The translations under genes and the position numbers were made by a program. A stretch of DNA of 64,000 nt, from assembly GCA_949538735.1 (NCBI GenBank), contig CATGLK010000006.1:25774-89773 (forward strand). Direction: 5' to 3'. The stretch is from an uncultured Clostridia bacterium (GTDB lineage Bacteria > Bacillota > Clostridia > TANB77 > CAG-508). This document shows, in pieces, positions 8,250-17,547 of this stretch. How positions within the stretch are numbered: position 1 is the first letter of the stretch; every line of letters starts with the position of its first letter. Below the pieces are notes generated by a model, which did no database searches, was not told the origin of the DNA, and saw only the letters and a program-made list of their open reading frames with translations.

Positions 8250-10334
8250 TTATTTCTTTGTTTTTTTCGCTGTTTTTTTGGTTCTAGTTGTTTTGCGCTT
8301 TGTAGTTTTCTTTTTAGTTTCTTTTTCGAATTCTGCTTTTTCTTCTGGGTCCCATTTTTCCCCTGGCTTAGGCTTGTTCCAAGAAATGTAGTCACAAGAT
8401 TTTGGATTATTTTCGCATATATAGTAGTTTCTTTTTCTTTTTGTCTTCCTTACTTGTACTGTTGCCCCACATTTTGGACATGGTACGTCTATTGTTTCTA
8501 CTATTGGTTTTGCATTTTTACATTCTGGGTATCCTGGACATGCTAAAAATTTTCCATATCTTCCATATTTGTAAACCATCATTCTTCCACATTTGTCACA
8601 TTGAACGTCTGATACTTCTTCTTTTAGTTCTACATGTTCTAGCTCTTTTTCTACTCTTTCCAATTCTTTTTCAAATGGTCCATAGAATTCTCTTAACATC
8701 TTTTTCCATTCTTCGTTTCCTTCTGCTATTTCGTCAAATTCATTTTCTATTTTTGCTGTGAATTCAACATTTATAACATCTGTGAAGTTCTCTGTTAGTA
8801 GTTTGTTTACTACTTTTCCTAATTCTGTTGGTATTAGCTGTTTTTGTTCTTTTTCTATGTATCTTCTTTCTAGAATTGTTGTTATTGTAGGAGAGTATGT
8901 ACTTGGTCTTCCTATTCCTTTTTCTTCTAATGCTTTTACCAAACTTGCTTCTGTGTATCTTGGTGGTGGTTCTGTAAAGCTTTGTTTTGGATTTATTTTT
9001 TGTAGGTCTACTTCTTGTTTTTCTTTTAAGTCTGGTAACATTCCTTCTTCTTCTTTTTCTTGGATGTCTGTTCCTTCTACATATAATGTCATAAATCCTT
9101 TAAATTTAAGTAGTTGTCCATTTGCTTTGAAGTTGTATTCTCCACTGTTTATTGTTACTGACATAGTGTCGTAAACAGCTGCTGCCATTTGGCTTGCCAT
9201 AAATCTGTTGTATATTAATTTGTATAGTTTGTATTGGTCTCTTGTTAAAGAGTCTTTTATGCTGTCTGGCTCTAAGTCTGCATATGTTGGTCTTATACCT
9301 TCGTGTGCGTCTTGAGAGTCTTTTTTTGCTCTATAATATCTATTTTCATAATAGTTTTCGCCATATGTTTTTACTATTTGTGTTTTTGCTGCTGCTCTTG
9401 CTTCTTCTGATATTCTTGTTGAGTCTGTTCTCATATATGTTATTAACCCAACTGTTCCTCTTTCTGGTATTTTTACACCTTCATATAATCCTTGTGCTGT
9501 TGACATTGTTCTTTTTAGTGTAAATCCTAGTTTTCTTGAAGCTTCTTGTTGCATTGTACTTGTTGTAAATGGTGGCGCTGGTGTTCTTTTCTTTTCTCCC
9601 CTTTTTACTTCTTCTACGATGTATTTTTCTTTTTCTATTTGTTCTAGTATTTTGTCTACTTCTTCTTTGCTATGTATTTCTAGCTTTTTCCCATTTTGAC
9701 CATAGAATTTTGCTTGGAATTGTTTTTTGCTTTCTTTGTCTTTTAAGTCAACATATATGTTCCAATATTCTTCTGGTTTGAAGTTTTCAATTTCTTCTTC
9801 TCTTTCTACTATTAGCTCTACTGCAACTGATTGTACACGTCCTGCTGATAGTCCTCTTCTTACTTTTTTCCAAAGTAGTGGGCTTATTTTGTATCCAACT
9901 ATTCTATCTAGTACACGTCTTGCTTGTTGTGCGTCTACTAAGTTGACGTCTATGTCTCTTGGTTCTTTTATTGCTTTTTGTACTGCCCCTTTTGTGATTT
10001 CATTAAATGTTACTCTTGTTATTTTTGCTTCTTCATCTTTTAGTATTGTTGCTAGGTGCCATGCTATCGCTTCACCCTCACGGTCAGGGTCAGTTGCAAG
10101 ATATACTTTATCTGCTTGCTTTGCTTCTTTCTTTAATAATTTTATTAGGTCTCCTTTTCCCCTTATGTTTATATATTCTGGTTCAAAGTCATTTTCTATA
10201 TTTACTCCTAGTTTTGATTTTGGTAGGTCTCTTATGTGCCCCATTGACGCTACTACTTTTGTACTACCACCTAGGAATTTTTTTATTGTGTTTGCTTTTG
10301 CTGGTGATTCTACTATTATTAATTTACTTGCCAT
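8250..10334 (-). CDS. topA: DNA topoisomerase I
   Basis: Type IA topoisomerase that relaxes negative supercoils. The Toprim domain at the N-terminus shows IVESPAKANTIKKFLG and DPDREGEAIAWHL. The active-site Tyr lies in GLITYMRTDSTRIS near residue 300. Two C4 zinc fingers follow (CDKCGRMMVYKYGRYGKFLAC and CPKCGATVQVRKTK), then a Lys/Arg-rich tail. At 694 residues it is a normal Firmicute TopA. AGGAGG lies nine bases before the ATG. Confidence 0.97.
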   Translation of the reverse strand: MASKLIIVESPAKANTIKKFLGGSTKVVASMGHIRDLPKSKLGVNIENDFEPEYINIRGKGDLIKLLKKEAKQADKVYLATDPDREGEAIAWHLATILKDEEAKITRVTFNEITKGAVQKAIKEPRDIDVNLVDAQQARRVLDRIVGYKISPLLWKKVRRGLSAGRVQSVAVELIVEREEEIENFKPEEYWNIYVDLKDKESKKQFQAKFYGQNGKKLEIHSKEEVDKILEQIEKEKYIVEEVKRGEKKRTPAPPFTTSTMQQEASRKLGFTLKRTMSTAQGLYEGVKIPERGTVGLITYMRTDSTRISEEARAAAKTQIVKTYGENYYENRYYRAKKDSQDAHEGIRPTYADLEPDSIKDSLTRDQYKLYKLIYNRFMASQMAAAVYDTMSVTINSGEYNFKANGQLLKFKGFMTLYVEGTDIQEKEEEGMLPDLKEKQEVDLQKINPKQSFTEPPPRYTEASLVKALEEKGIGRPSTYSPTITTILERRYIEKEQKQLIPTELGKVVNKLLTENFTDVINVEFTAKIENEFDEIAEGNEEWKKMLREFYGPFEKELERVEKELEHVELKEEVSDVQCDKCGRMMVYKYGRYGKFLACPGYPECKNAKPIVETIDVPCPKCGATVQVRKTKRKRNYYICENNPKSCDYISWNKPKPGEKWDPEEKAEFEKETKKKTTKRKTTRTKKTAKKTKK

Positions 10335-10419
10335 AGTTTTCCTCCTTTTATTGCTATTTTCTTTGTTGCTATATGTTATTTTAGACTAATTTCCCATTTT
10401 TTGCAAGCTTTTTTGGAAA

Positions 10420-10743
10420 CTATAATAAATATGCACTTTTTGATAAATCACAGATGACGTCTTGTACACATACTGGTGTAACTTCGTTGTCTTTTAATAT
10501 TTTTAAAATTTCGTCTACTTTTTCTTCGTTATTTGATAAGTATTCGATAGTTTTGTCCTCTGTTTTTTTGTCATTTTCTATGTATTGGGTTTTTACAATT
10601 TTTATGCCATATTTACTGTTTGTTCCTTTTACAAATTCGTCTTCATTTATTATTTTGTAATACTCCAATTTGATTGGATTTTCCACTCCTGCTTCTTCTA
10701 ATTTTTCTTTTTCTATGAATATACTTCCATAAAATCTTTTCAT
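10420..10743 (-). CDS. Small conserved-type protein upstream of topA
   Basis: A 107-residue soluble protein of mixed alpha/beta character starting MKRFYGSIFIEKEKLEE, with GKxKYGI-like and VTPVCVQDVICD segments. GAGGGAG upstream of the ATG supports the start. It resembles the short clostridial DUF6514-type proteins, but I only weakly recall that family. It ends 85 bp before topA on the same strand. Confidence 0.65.
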   Translation of the reverse strand: MKRFYGSIFIEKEKLEEAGVENPIKLEYYKIINEDEFVKGTNSKYGIKIVKTQYIENDKKTEDKTIEYLSNNEEKVDEILKILKDNEVTPVCVQDVICDLSKSAYLL

Positions 10744-10999
10744 TTTTCTCCCTCTCTTTCGTATTAAACAGAAATTATAATACTACTATTTTCAAGGGTT
10801 TGCAAGATTTTTTCATCGCAATATTTTATGTTTTTTTATGTTTTTTTGCATATTTCGTTTTGTCTCGACATATTAGTTTTTTGTTTTATGTTTTTCTTGT
10901 TTGCTTTCGACAAATTTCGATAGATTTTTTTATTTATTTTTAGTAAAATATATTTAGATTGATTTCTTTCTATTTTATTTTATATATTTTTATTTTAAA

Positions 11000-11026
11000 A
11001 TAGTAGTAATTTTGGATTACTACTAT
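11000..11026 (-). terminator. Hairpin after the DUF975 gene
   Basis: ATAGTAGTAAT, a five-base loop and ATTACTACTAT form an 11-bp perfect stem just beyond the stop codon. The tail is A/T-mixed, not a clean T run. The 255 bases between this hairpin and the 107-residue gene's start hold nothing I can support. Confidence 0.5.
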
Positions 11027-11042
11027 CTCTGTCTACTTTAAT

Positions 11043-11987
11043 TTATTGCTCTTTTTCTTTCATTTCTATTTCTTCGTAATATTCACATTTATTTTCAATT
11101 GTTTTATTTCTTAAAACAACATACAATTCTGTTGATGTAGCTGCTCTGTATGGGTTTGCATATAGTAGGTTTATCATTCCAAATGTGAAAATAGAGGCTA
11201 TCTCCCATCCTATAAATGATAGGTCTAGTACAAATGCTCTCCATTTATTGTGTTTCATCATTTCTTTTGAAAGTTTAAATGCTTTTTTTCTTTTTATTTT
11301 TGGATTTTCGGCTAATATGTATGGTATCATTCTATATTCATACATTTTTATTGGTCCACCTATTATTGTTAAATACCATAACATATTGTATATATTTCTT
11401 AAGAACATTGTTAATGCCACATTAAACCAATTTTCTTTTTTGAATATATCTTTTGCTATGTCTGTTATCTGCGTATTTTCTTCTGCTCTTGCTTTTAAAA
11501 AGTACTTTCTTCCTGCTACTATTAGTGGATCTCCTATCATTATTACAAATAGCAATGATATTAGTGCTGTTATTGAAAGTGTAACTCCTAAAAATGCCTG
11601 ATTTATATTAAATGACGTTATTGCATCTATTATTTTGAATATATATTTTTGTGATTTTGTTGCACTACTTACATTTGCTTTTACTATTTCTATTACTTTT
11701 TTCTCTGAGTCTGTTAAGTTTTCAATTCCAATTTCTTCTTCTACTTCTGATATTTTTTCTAATATTATTTCTACTTTTTCTTGGTCTATATCTTCATTTT
11801 CTTGTATTTGCTCTTGCCTAACTATATAAGTTGGGTCTAATGAATCTTCTCCTTGTAGCCAACCTATTATTGATGTTCCAAATTCTCCTGTTAAAAGCGC
11901 AAGTAAAAAACATACTACTATTACTGTCCAGTAGTTTTTCTTTACTACTTCTCGTGCTTTAGCTTTTAATTCTTTTCTTTTCCACAT
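11043..11987 (-). CDS. DUF975 family integral membrane protein
   Basis: A 314-residue membrane protein beginning MWKRKELKAKAREVVKKNYW, the typical amphipathic start of DUF975 proteins, followed by a membrane segment (WTVIVVCFLLALLTG). A charged extracytoplasmic stretch of about 75 residues separates it from four to five further membrane segments in residues 125-290. Function of the family is unknown; a homeostasis or envelope role is only a guess. It is transcribed alone, between dinB and the hairpin at 11000. Confidence 0.8.
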   Translation of the reverse strand: MWKRKELKAKAREVVKKNYWTVIVVCFLLALLTGEFGTSIIGWLQGEDSLDPTYIVRQEQIQENEDIDQEKVEIILEKISEVEEEIGIENLTDSEKKVIEIVKANVSSATKSQKYIFKIIDAITSFNINQAFLGVTLSITALISLLFVIMIGDPLIVAGRKYFLKARAEENTQITDIAKDIFKKENWFNVALTMFLRNIYNMLWYLTIIGGPIKMYEYRMIPYILAENPKIKRKKAFKLSKEMMKHNKWRAFVLDLSFIGWEIASIFTFGMINLLYANPYRAATSTELYVVLRNKTIENKCEYYEEIEMKEKEQ

Positions 11988-12143
11988 TACATTTTCTCCT
12001 AGTTTTTAATTATGTAAAAAGTATGCTCTCTTCTTTATGTTCTATATAATTATAAACTAAATGTTCCTTCTAGGCAAGCCATTTTTTGCTTATTTATTTT
12101 TTTGTGTTATATTTTTAGTAGGTCTACCTTTTATATTAGCTTT

Positions 12144-13361
12144 TTATTTTTTTATGTCTTTCAGTTTTAGTATATCCCCTGCATTTAACTTTCCTGCCCT
12201 TGTTATTGTGTTGTATCCATATTTGTTTTTAAGTTCATCTACTACTTTGTCTAGTTTTTCTTGCTTTTTATCCTTTTGGCTATGAAATAATGATAGTTGT
12301 TGTTCTTCTTTTTCTATTAAATTGTCTACTCTTACTCCTATCAGCCTTATCTCGCTTGTTTTTTTGTACATTTGATTTAGCAATTCTTTTGCTTTTGCAT
12401 ATATTTCTTTTGTACTATCTGTTGCTATTTGTAGCTTTCCTTGATGTGAACTGTCTATAAAGTCTTTTGTTCTTAATTGTACATTTACTGTTGTTGCCAA
12501 TAAATCATATCTTCTTAACCTGTAAGTTACTTGCTCTGTTAGTGCCAGTACTATTTCCTCTAATTTTTCTATTTCATTTATATTTTGTGGCAACGTTATG
12601 GAATTCCCTACTCCTTTTGGCTTTTCTTGTTTGTATTGTACTTCTGAATTGTCTATTCCATTTGCATATTCCCACATTTGTATTCCGTGTTTTCCAAACT
12701 TTTTGCTAATTACATTTTTGTCAGCTTTTGCCAGTTCTCCAATTGTTCTTATTTGCATATTATAAAGTTTTGGCACTGTTTTTTTGCCTAGCATAAATAA
12801 TTCTGATACTGGCAATTTCCACATTTTTGTTGGTATTTCTTCTTCATATAATGTGTGTATTTTATCAGGCTTTGTAAAGTCTGATGCCATTTTTGCAAGT
12901 AGCTTGTTGTGTGCTACTCCAATATTTACTGTAAATCCTAATTCTTCTTTTACTCTTTTACTTATTTCTTTTGCTTTGTTTATTAGTGTATCTTTCATTA
13001 AGTATTGTGTCATGTCCAGAAAGCACTCATCTATACTAAATCTTTCTATTTTATCTGTATATTCTAATAATAGGTTGTATAACTTGTCTGAGTATTCTCT
13101 GTATATTTTGAAGTCTGATGAATATATTTTTACTCCAGGACATTTTATTCTTGCTTGATATATTGTTTCTGCTGTTCTTATTCCACATTCTTTTGCTTTC
13201 ATACTTTTTGCGAGTACTATTCCTGACCTCTTTGTTTCATCTCCACCTATTATTGCTGGAATTTCTCTTATATCTATTTTACTTCCCTTTTTTAGCATAT
13301 CTACCGCTGTCCAACTTAAAAATGCATTATTTACATCCACGTGTAATATTTGTCTTTTCAT
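12144..13361 (-). CDS. dinB: DNA polymerase IV (Y-family)
   Basis: Error-prone translesion polymerase of about 405 residues. The start at 13361 is chosen for GGTGAT just upstream and the family start MKRQILHVDVNNAFLSW; the longer frame to 13493 has no family match. Catalytic acidic residues are seen in HVDVNNAF and FSIDECFLDM. The little-finger region is followed by EEQQLSLF, a good sliding-clamp binding motif (QLSLF). A consensus promoter lies very close upstream, leaving a leader of only about 10 nt. Confidence 0.93.
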   Translation of the reverse strand: MKRQILHVDVNNAFLSWTAVDMLKKGSKIDIREIPAIIGGDETKRSGIVLAKSMKAKECGIRTAETIYQARIKCPGVKIYSSDFKIYREYSDKLYNLLLEYTDKIERFSIDECFLDMTQYLMKDTLINKAKEISKRVKEELGFTVNIGVAHNKLLAKMASDFTKPDKIHTLYEEEIPTKMWKLPVSELFMLGKKTVPKLYNMQIRTIGELAKADKNVISKKFGKHGIQMWEYANGIDNSEVQYKQEKPKGVGNSITLPQNINEIEKLEEIVLALTEQVTYRLRRYDLLATTVNVQLRTKDFIDSSHQGKLQIATDSTKEIYAKAKELLNQMYKKTSEIRLIGVRVDNLIEKEEQQLSLFHSQKDKKQEKLDKVVDELKNKYGYNTITRAGKLNAGDILKLKDIKK

Positions 13362-13376
13362 ATTATCACCAAAGTT

Positions 13377-13405
13377 ATTATAGAATATATGTTTGTATTT
13401 GTCAA
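13377..13405 (-). promoter_or_regulatory. Consensus promoter of dinB
   Basis: On the minus strand TTGACA (13405-13400), a 17-bp spacer and TATAAT (13382-13377). Transcription would start near 13370, so the mRNA leader is about nine bases long and barely contains the ribosome site. No LexA box is obvious. Confidence 0.75.
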
Positions 13406-13468
13406 GCGCTTTTGTCATTTTGGGTACTCCTTGACAAAGTGTTGTATAATACAAAAGAGGTGATTTTA

Positions 13469-14224
13469 ATGAAAGCTTTAATAACAGGCGCATCGTCAGG
13501 AATAGGAAAAGATATGGCGAAAATCCTAAGTCAAAAAGGATATGAATTAGTATTAGTAGCCAGAGACGAAGAAAAACTCAATCAAGTAAAAGAAGAATTA
13601 AACAATACAAAAATACAAACCATATCAATGGATTTAAGTGAAGAAGAAAACTGCAAAAAATTGTATGAACAAGTAAAAGACATAGATATATTAATAAATA
13701 ATGCAGGTTTTGGAGATTGTGGAAACTTTACAAAAACAGATTTAGAAAAAGAAATCAAAATGATAAAAACAAACATAACAGCATATCACATTTTAACAAA
13801 ATTGTACTTAACCGATATGAAAAAAGCTCAAAAAGGGAAAATACTAAATGTAGCATCAATTGCAGGATTTATGCCAGGACCGCTAATGGCAACATATTAT
13901 GCAACTAAAGCATATATAGTGAGATTGTCAGAAGCAATTCGAGAAGAACTAAAACAAGAAAAATCAAAAGTACAAATAAGCATATTATGCCCAGGACCAG
14001 TGGACACAAATTTTAATAATGTAGCGAATGTTAAATTTCATATGAGAGAAGCAAATAGCTATGATGTGGCTAAATATGCTATAAAAAAATTAGAAAAAGG
14101 GAATTTCTATATAGTGCCAGGAATGGATGTGAAACTTGCAAGATTTGGAGCAAAGTTAACTCCAGCACCACTTATTTCGAAAATAACATATAGAATTCAA
14201 AAGAGAAAAATCAGTAGAGAGTAG
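13469..14224 (+). CDS. Short-chain dehydrogenase/reductase (SDR)
   Basis: A 251-residue classical SDR oxidoreductase. The NAD(P)-binding motif TGASSGIG is at residues 6-13, ILINNAGFGD near 75, the catalytic Ser in NVASIAGF, and YxxxK in YYATKAYIV. The start at 13469 follows AGAGGTG; the frame is open further upstream but without family similarity. It is closest in style to the YdfG/DltE-like general reductases; the substrate is unknown. It is divergent from dinB. Confidence 0.9.
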   Translation: MKALITGASSGIGKDMAKILSQKGYELVLVARDEEKLNQVKEELNNTKIQTISMDLSEEENCKKLYEQVKDIDILINNAGFGDCGNFTKTDLEKEIKMIKTNITAYHILTKLYLTDMKKAQKGKILNVASIAGFMPGPLMATYYATKAYIVRLSEAIREELKQEKSKVQISILCPGPVDTNFNNVANVKFHMREANSYDVAKYAIKKLEKGNFYIVPGMDVKLARFGAKLTPAPLISKITYRIQKRKISRE

Positions 14225-14239
14225 TATAAAACTAAAACC

Positions 14240-14306
14240 TGCCATTAAGGTCTGTCCCCAATGGCAAAAAATTGCCAAAAAGGTCCGTCCCTCGTGGCAA
14301 TTTTTT
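14240..14306. repeat. Dispersed palindromic repeat (GGGGACGGACC element), copy 2
   Basis: TGCCATTAAGGTCTGTCCCC followed by ATGGCAAAAAATTGCC and AAAAAGGTCCGTCCC...GTGGCAATTTTTT, in the 80-bp gap between two converging genes. The T run after the last arm means it may also act as a terminator. Confidence 0.8.
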
Positions 14307-14868
14307 ATTTTCTTGTGAATTTGTTTAGAACTATTCCTACTGCGTGTACTATTTCTGTTGATTTGTTATTTGCTACTCCTTTTCCTAGTGCTTTTCCGCC
14401 TACTGTAAGGGCTGCTACTAGTGCACTTAGTAAGAATTGTAAGTCAAATTGTAAACCAAATTGCTCGGTTATCTTCATTGATATTAATGCACTTATTGCA
14501 CCACTTAGTACTCCACATATGTCTCCAATTACGTCTGCACATATATTGGCTACTTTTGGTGCGTTTCTTATTAGTTTTATTGAGTCTTTTGAGCCTTTTA
14601 CTTTTTTTGTTGCTTTTGCGTGGAATTCGTGCTCATTGGCTACTGTTACTGCTACTCCTATGATGTCGAAAAATATTCCTACTCCTATTACTAGTATTAA
14701 GATTAGTATTGCTGATATTAGGTTTAGGTGTGATACTCCATTCGCTGATATGTATGAGAATATCATTGATAGTATGAATGTCATAATGAATACTTGTATG
14801 AACCATTTAATGTTCGAGTTTTCTTTTTTGTTTTTTTGGTTTTCTTTGTTTTCTTGCGTATTGCTCAT
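14305..14868 (-). CDS. oapA: Four-helix membrane protein, likely OLE-associated protein A
   Basis: A 187-residue protein with a polar Asn/Lys-rich N-terminus and four membrane segments (about 22-45, 47-76, 105-135, 140-165). A DxxxD motif (ADVIGDICG) sits at the start of the third segment. Homologues are sometimes labelled CorB-like Mg/Co transporter. The gene directly follows, on the same strand, a roughly 560-nt structured RNA. Known OLE RNAs lie immediately upstream of oapA, whose product binds the RNA at the membrane. The name rests on this context plus size, topology and the DxxxD motif; I cannot confirm it by alignment. Confidence 0.65.
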   Translation of the reverse strand: MSNTQENKENQKNKKENSNIKWFIQVFIMTFILSMIFSYISANGVSHLNLISAILILILVIGVGIFFDIIGVAVTVANEHEFHAKATKKVKGSKDSIKLIRNAPKVANICADVIGDICGVLSGAISALISMKITEQFGLQFDLQFLLSALVAALTVGGKALGKGVANNKSTEIVHAVGIVLNKFTRK

Positions 14869-14972
14869 TTTTTCTTTGTCTTTCTCCTTTTTTATTTTCT
14901 TATAAATCTAAATTGGACTTGAATTATGTAGTTTAATACATTTTTATCAAGCCCTTGTTATTTGTTTGTTTA

Positions 14973-15534
14973 GATGGTCAAAGTCTAAGTAAATTTTACA
15001 GTTTAGGTCTAGTCGAATTTCTCTGTTCTCCGCTTAGCATTACTGCTAGAACTGTTTCCATTTAAGGAGAACATCTACCGTTGGTAGACACCAGATCGCC
15101 ACTTAAATCTGTACCTTAATCCCTAGACTTCTATGCTACATTTTAGCAAACATTCTAGAAGTTTTCCTTAACATACATTTTTTAACTTTACTAGTCTTTT
15201 TTGCAACTGCAATTTCATAACCTAAAGTAAAATAAATTGGCCTAATTTGTTTTTACTTATGTAAAAATTAATCCCAATACCGTCACTCAAGACAGGCTAC
15301 TCTATGTGTTTCGTGTCTTGGCACTCAACATAGGTTTAACTTAAATTTTTCTTTAAGCCTCCGCGAAACCAGGGTCACTATGTATGCCATTACATACTCC
15401 CCTAATTTCTTTACTCCCTGGATACACACAAAACTGGCATTTCGCGCATAAACAAGAAACTTCAACGATGTGCCCTTTAGTGGATTTTTAGCCCCACCCT
15501 CGTAAAGTTTGTATGACTAGAATAATGCACCATC
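14973..15534 (-). ncRNA. Large structured RNA, probable OLE RNA
   Basis: A gene-free stretch of about 560 nt, visibly less AT-rich than other gaps, with many local inverted repeats and no credible reading frame. On the minus strand it opens GATGGTGCATTATTCTAGTC and closes GACTTTGACCATC: GATGGT pairs with ACCATC and AGTC with GACT, so a P1 helix closes the whole molecule. Inner helices include GGGAGTATGTAATGGCATAC, GCGAAATGCC/GGTTTCGCGG and CTTCTAGAATG/CATAGAAGTCTAG. A promoter sits just upstream and a four-helix membrane gene with DxxxD follows, as for OLE RNA/OapA. tmRNA, RNase P and 6S RNA were considered and do not fit. Identity is inferred from context and architecture. Confidence 0.7.
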
Positions 15535-15541
15535 GTTATAT

Positions 15542-15570
15542 ATTATACATTTTTTGGTGAAATATTCCAA
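15542..15570 (-). promoter_or_regulatory. Promoter of the large structured RNA
   Basis: TTGGAA (15570-15565), 17-bp spacer, TATAAT (15547-15542) on the minus strand. The predicted start, about 15535, falls on the first base of the P1 helix. The 170 bases further upstream (to 15740) are T-rich and hold nothing I recognise. Confidence 0.65.
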
Positions 15571-15746
15571 GTTTATTTTTGGTCTGTTTTGGTCTTAATT
15601 TGAGTTTGGTACTTTCCTTTATTTTCTTATTTCTCGTTTATCCTCACTTTTGCTCGTTTTTTCTCTCTTTTTTGTCGCTTTGCTTACTCCTTTTGTCTTT
15701 ACTAAATTGAAGTGTTTAAATTTATGCTTTTGGTGTGCAAAAAAAT

Positions 15747-15781
15747 AACCGTATAATTAAATTTCTTTAATTTATACGGTT
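15747..15781 (-). terminator. Terminator of the prepilin-like gene
   Basis: AACCGTATAATTAAA and TTTAATTTATACGGTT form a long stem with a T run on the minus-strand side. Confidence 0.75.
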
Positions 15782-15834
15782 GTATTTTTTATTCTGCTAA
15801 ATCCGTTTCACATATTAGGTTTTCACAGTACCTC

Positions 15835-17193
15835 CTACTTTATATAAAGTGTGAGCCTACTGCCATAGCCGTCGTAGGTGCTGATCGGATTGTCGTTGCT
15901 GCAGTAGGCTGGCAAAAAGCTGTAGCTGTAATTGCCACCACGATAAACTCGAAAGCCAGAATTGTTGGCCTCTAATGTCCATTCCCTACTATTTCCTAAA
16001 AGGTCATATACATTTTTTATTTTATCTGTTTCTACATAACCTGTTCTTCTTTCTGTATCTTGGTTTCTAACTGCTCCTGTTACAGGAGTTGGAGAATTAA
16101 CATTTATATTACTATCTTTATGCATCCAATTCATCATTGCATCATATTGACTTCCCCATATCATACTACTTACTACTGAAGCTTTATTGTATGTTTTTGC
16201 TTTTGTATATAATCCATACCAGCTATTTGTATCAGTTTGTGAAGCATCTGATGATCTTTCATTTTTCTTTGATTGGGCGTTTTTATTTTCGTCCAAACTT
16301 ATTTCATATCTCGCTACATAAAATCCATGATTTATATTTACACTTTTTATCATATTATTATAATCACTTTGTAGACTTTCTTCTGTTATCCCTACTGTAT
16401 TATAACTAGATGCATCTGCATATGAACTATCGGTTAAATATGCTGGCTCTCTATAATAATCTGTAGTTGTTGTACAACCACTCATTACTTCTGAACCTGT
16501 ATCAGTAAAATCATATAATAATCCTCTATATTGTGGATTTTCTGCTGTACCTAAGTTTATTGCCATTGCCTTATTAGCTGTTCCCTGCTCTTCACTTTCG
16601 GCTACTACTGTTGGAACTGGTATCCAAACAAATTCGTTTCCATCGCTTTTCCCTGTTGTTTCATTAAAATGGTCTGTAATGACCAATCCTTCTGATATAT
16701 CGTCTAGTCCAGGTACAATTCCAAAACCAACTGGAATTACTGCTGTCTCTCCACCTTCTGTATATTTCTTATTACTTCCTGTCACTATCTCTCCAACCTT
16801 TGCTGGCTCTAGTGGAACTACTATATTTCCTGTTGCTATATCTAATGTCACATCATAACCATTATACTTCACTGTACAAGTATTATCTCCATTATCTATT
16901 ATGTCTGTATCTTGTAGCCCTAAATTGTTCTTTACATTTGTTTTAAAATCTTCATAATTAAATTTTCCAGTATTATCTATACTACCTAAATATTCTAACT
17001 TAACAGCTTCTTCTGCTGATGCCTTATCTGTTTTCTCCTTTGAACTTGCTGCTTTTGTTAAAATTCCATTATCTCCTGTTAATGTCGCAATTGCCACGCC
17101 TGCTAGTATTAAAAGTACAATAATTGTTATTACTAATGCTATTAATGTAATACCTTTGTTATTTACTTTTAGTTTTCTATTTTTTATTTGCAT
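15835..17193 (-). CDS. Prepilin-type protein with C-terminal FGE/C-type-lectin-like domain
   Basis: A 452-residue exported protein. The N-terminus has a class III/IV prepilin signal, KGITLIALVITIIVLLILAG, followed by IATLTGDNGIL. The C-terminal 300 residues resemble the formylglycine-generating-enzyme/C-type lectin fold (FVWIPVP, YDLLGNSREWT, FRVYRGGNYSYS...GSRLTLYIK). The last 45 codons are strikingly GC-rich and C-ending (AAC, AGC, TAC, GGC), unlike the rest of the gene, as expected of the variable region of a diversity-generating retroelement. No reverse transcriptase or template repeat is in this window. Displayed binding or surface role is inferred. Confidence 0.8.
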   Translation of the reverse strand: MQIKNRKLKVNNKGITLIALVITIIVLLILAGVAIATLTGDNGILTKAASSKEKTDKASAEEAVKLEYLGSIDNTGKFNYEDFKTNVKNNLGLQDTDIIDNGDNTCTVKYNGYDVTLDIATGNIVVPLEPAKVGEIVTGSNKKYTEGGETAVIPVGFGIVPGLDDISEGLVITDHFNETTGKSDGNEFVWIPVPTVVAESEEQGTANKAMAINLGTAENPQYRGLLYDFTDTGSEVMSGCTTTTDYYREPAYLTDSSYADASSYNTVGITEESLQSDYNNMIKSVNINHGFYVARYEISLDENKNAQSKKNERSSDASQTDTNSWYGLYTKAKTYNKASVVSSMIWGSQYDAMMNWMHKDSNINVNSPTPVTGAVRNQDTERRTGYVETDKIKNVYDLLGNSREWTLEANNSGFRVYRGGNYSYSFLPAYCSNDNPISTYDGYGSRLTLYIK

Positions 17194-17471
17194 AAAAAAC
17201 TTCTCCCTTCTCTCTTTTGTTTTCTACTTATCTTTCTTCATTTTTTGTTTCTTTTCAAATTTTGCTATTTTTACTTAATATTCTTCTTTATCTAAATTAT
17301 TTCCACTTTTGCAAATAGTATTCCTACCTATTTACTTTTCTAACAAAGATATTAAATTTTCAAGGTTCCTTTTCTTTACTATTTACAAAAAATAGATTTA
17401 ATTCATAATTATTTTATAAACAATCACGAATTAAGTCAAGATGTTTTACGAAATTATTTCTGCTTTTAAAT

Positions 17472-17511
17472 AAAAAAATCGTATTGACCTGATTTTTCAG
17501 TTTCAATACAA
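17472..17511 (-). terminator. Terminator of tmk
   Basis: TTGTATTGA and TCAATACGA arms around a 14-base loop, followed on the minus strand by a run of seven T. The remaining part of the 17194-17547 gap is AT-rich with no feature seen. Confidence 0.7.
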
Positions 17512-17547
17512 TTTTCTATATCTAATGCTTACATTTATTTGACATTT

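Noticed and set aside
1347..10389. Long plus-strand frames rich in Leu, Phe and Cys opposite topA, the radical SAM gene and others
   Set aside because: They are antisense shadows of real minus-strand genes with no ribosome sites or family motifs.
13431..13450. TTGACA and TATAAT upstream of the SDR gene on the plus strand
   Set aside because: The boxes are only eight bases apart, too close for a sigma-A promoter; the consensus promoter here is on the other strand for dinB.
14973..15534. tmRNA, RNase P RNA or 6S RNA
   Set aside because: No tRNA-like ends or tag frame, no conserved RNase P core, and much longer than 6S RNA; the following membrane gene fits OLE better.
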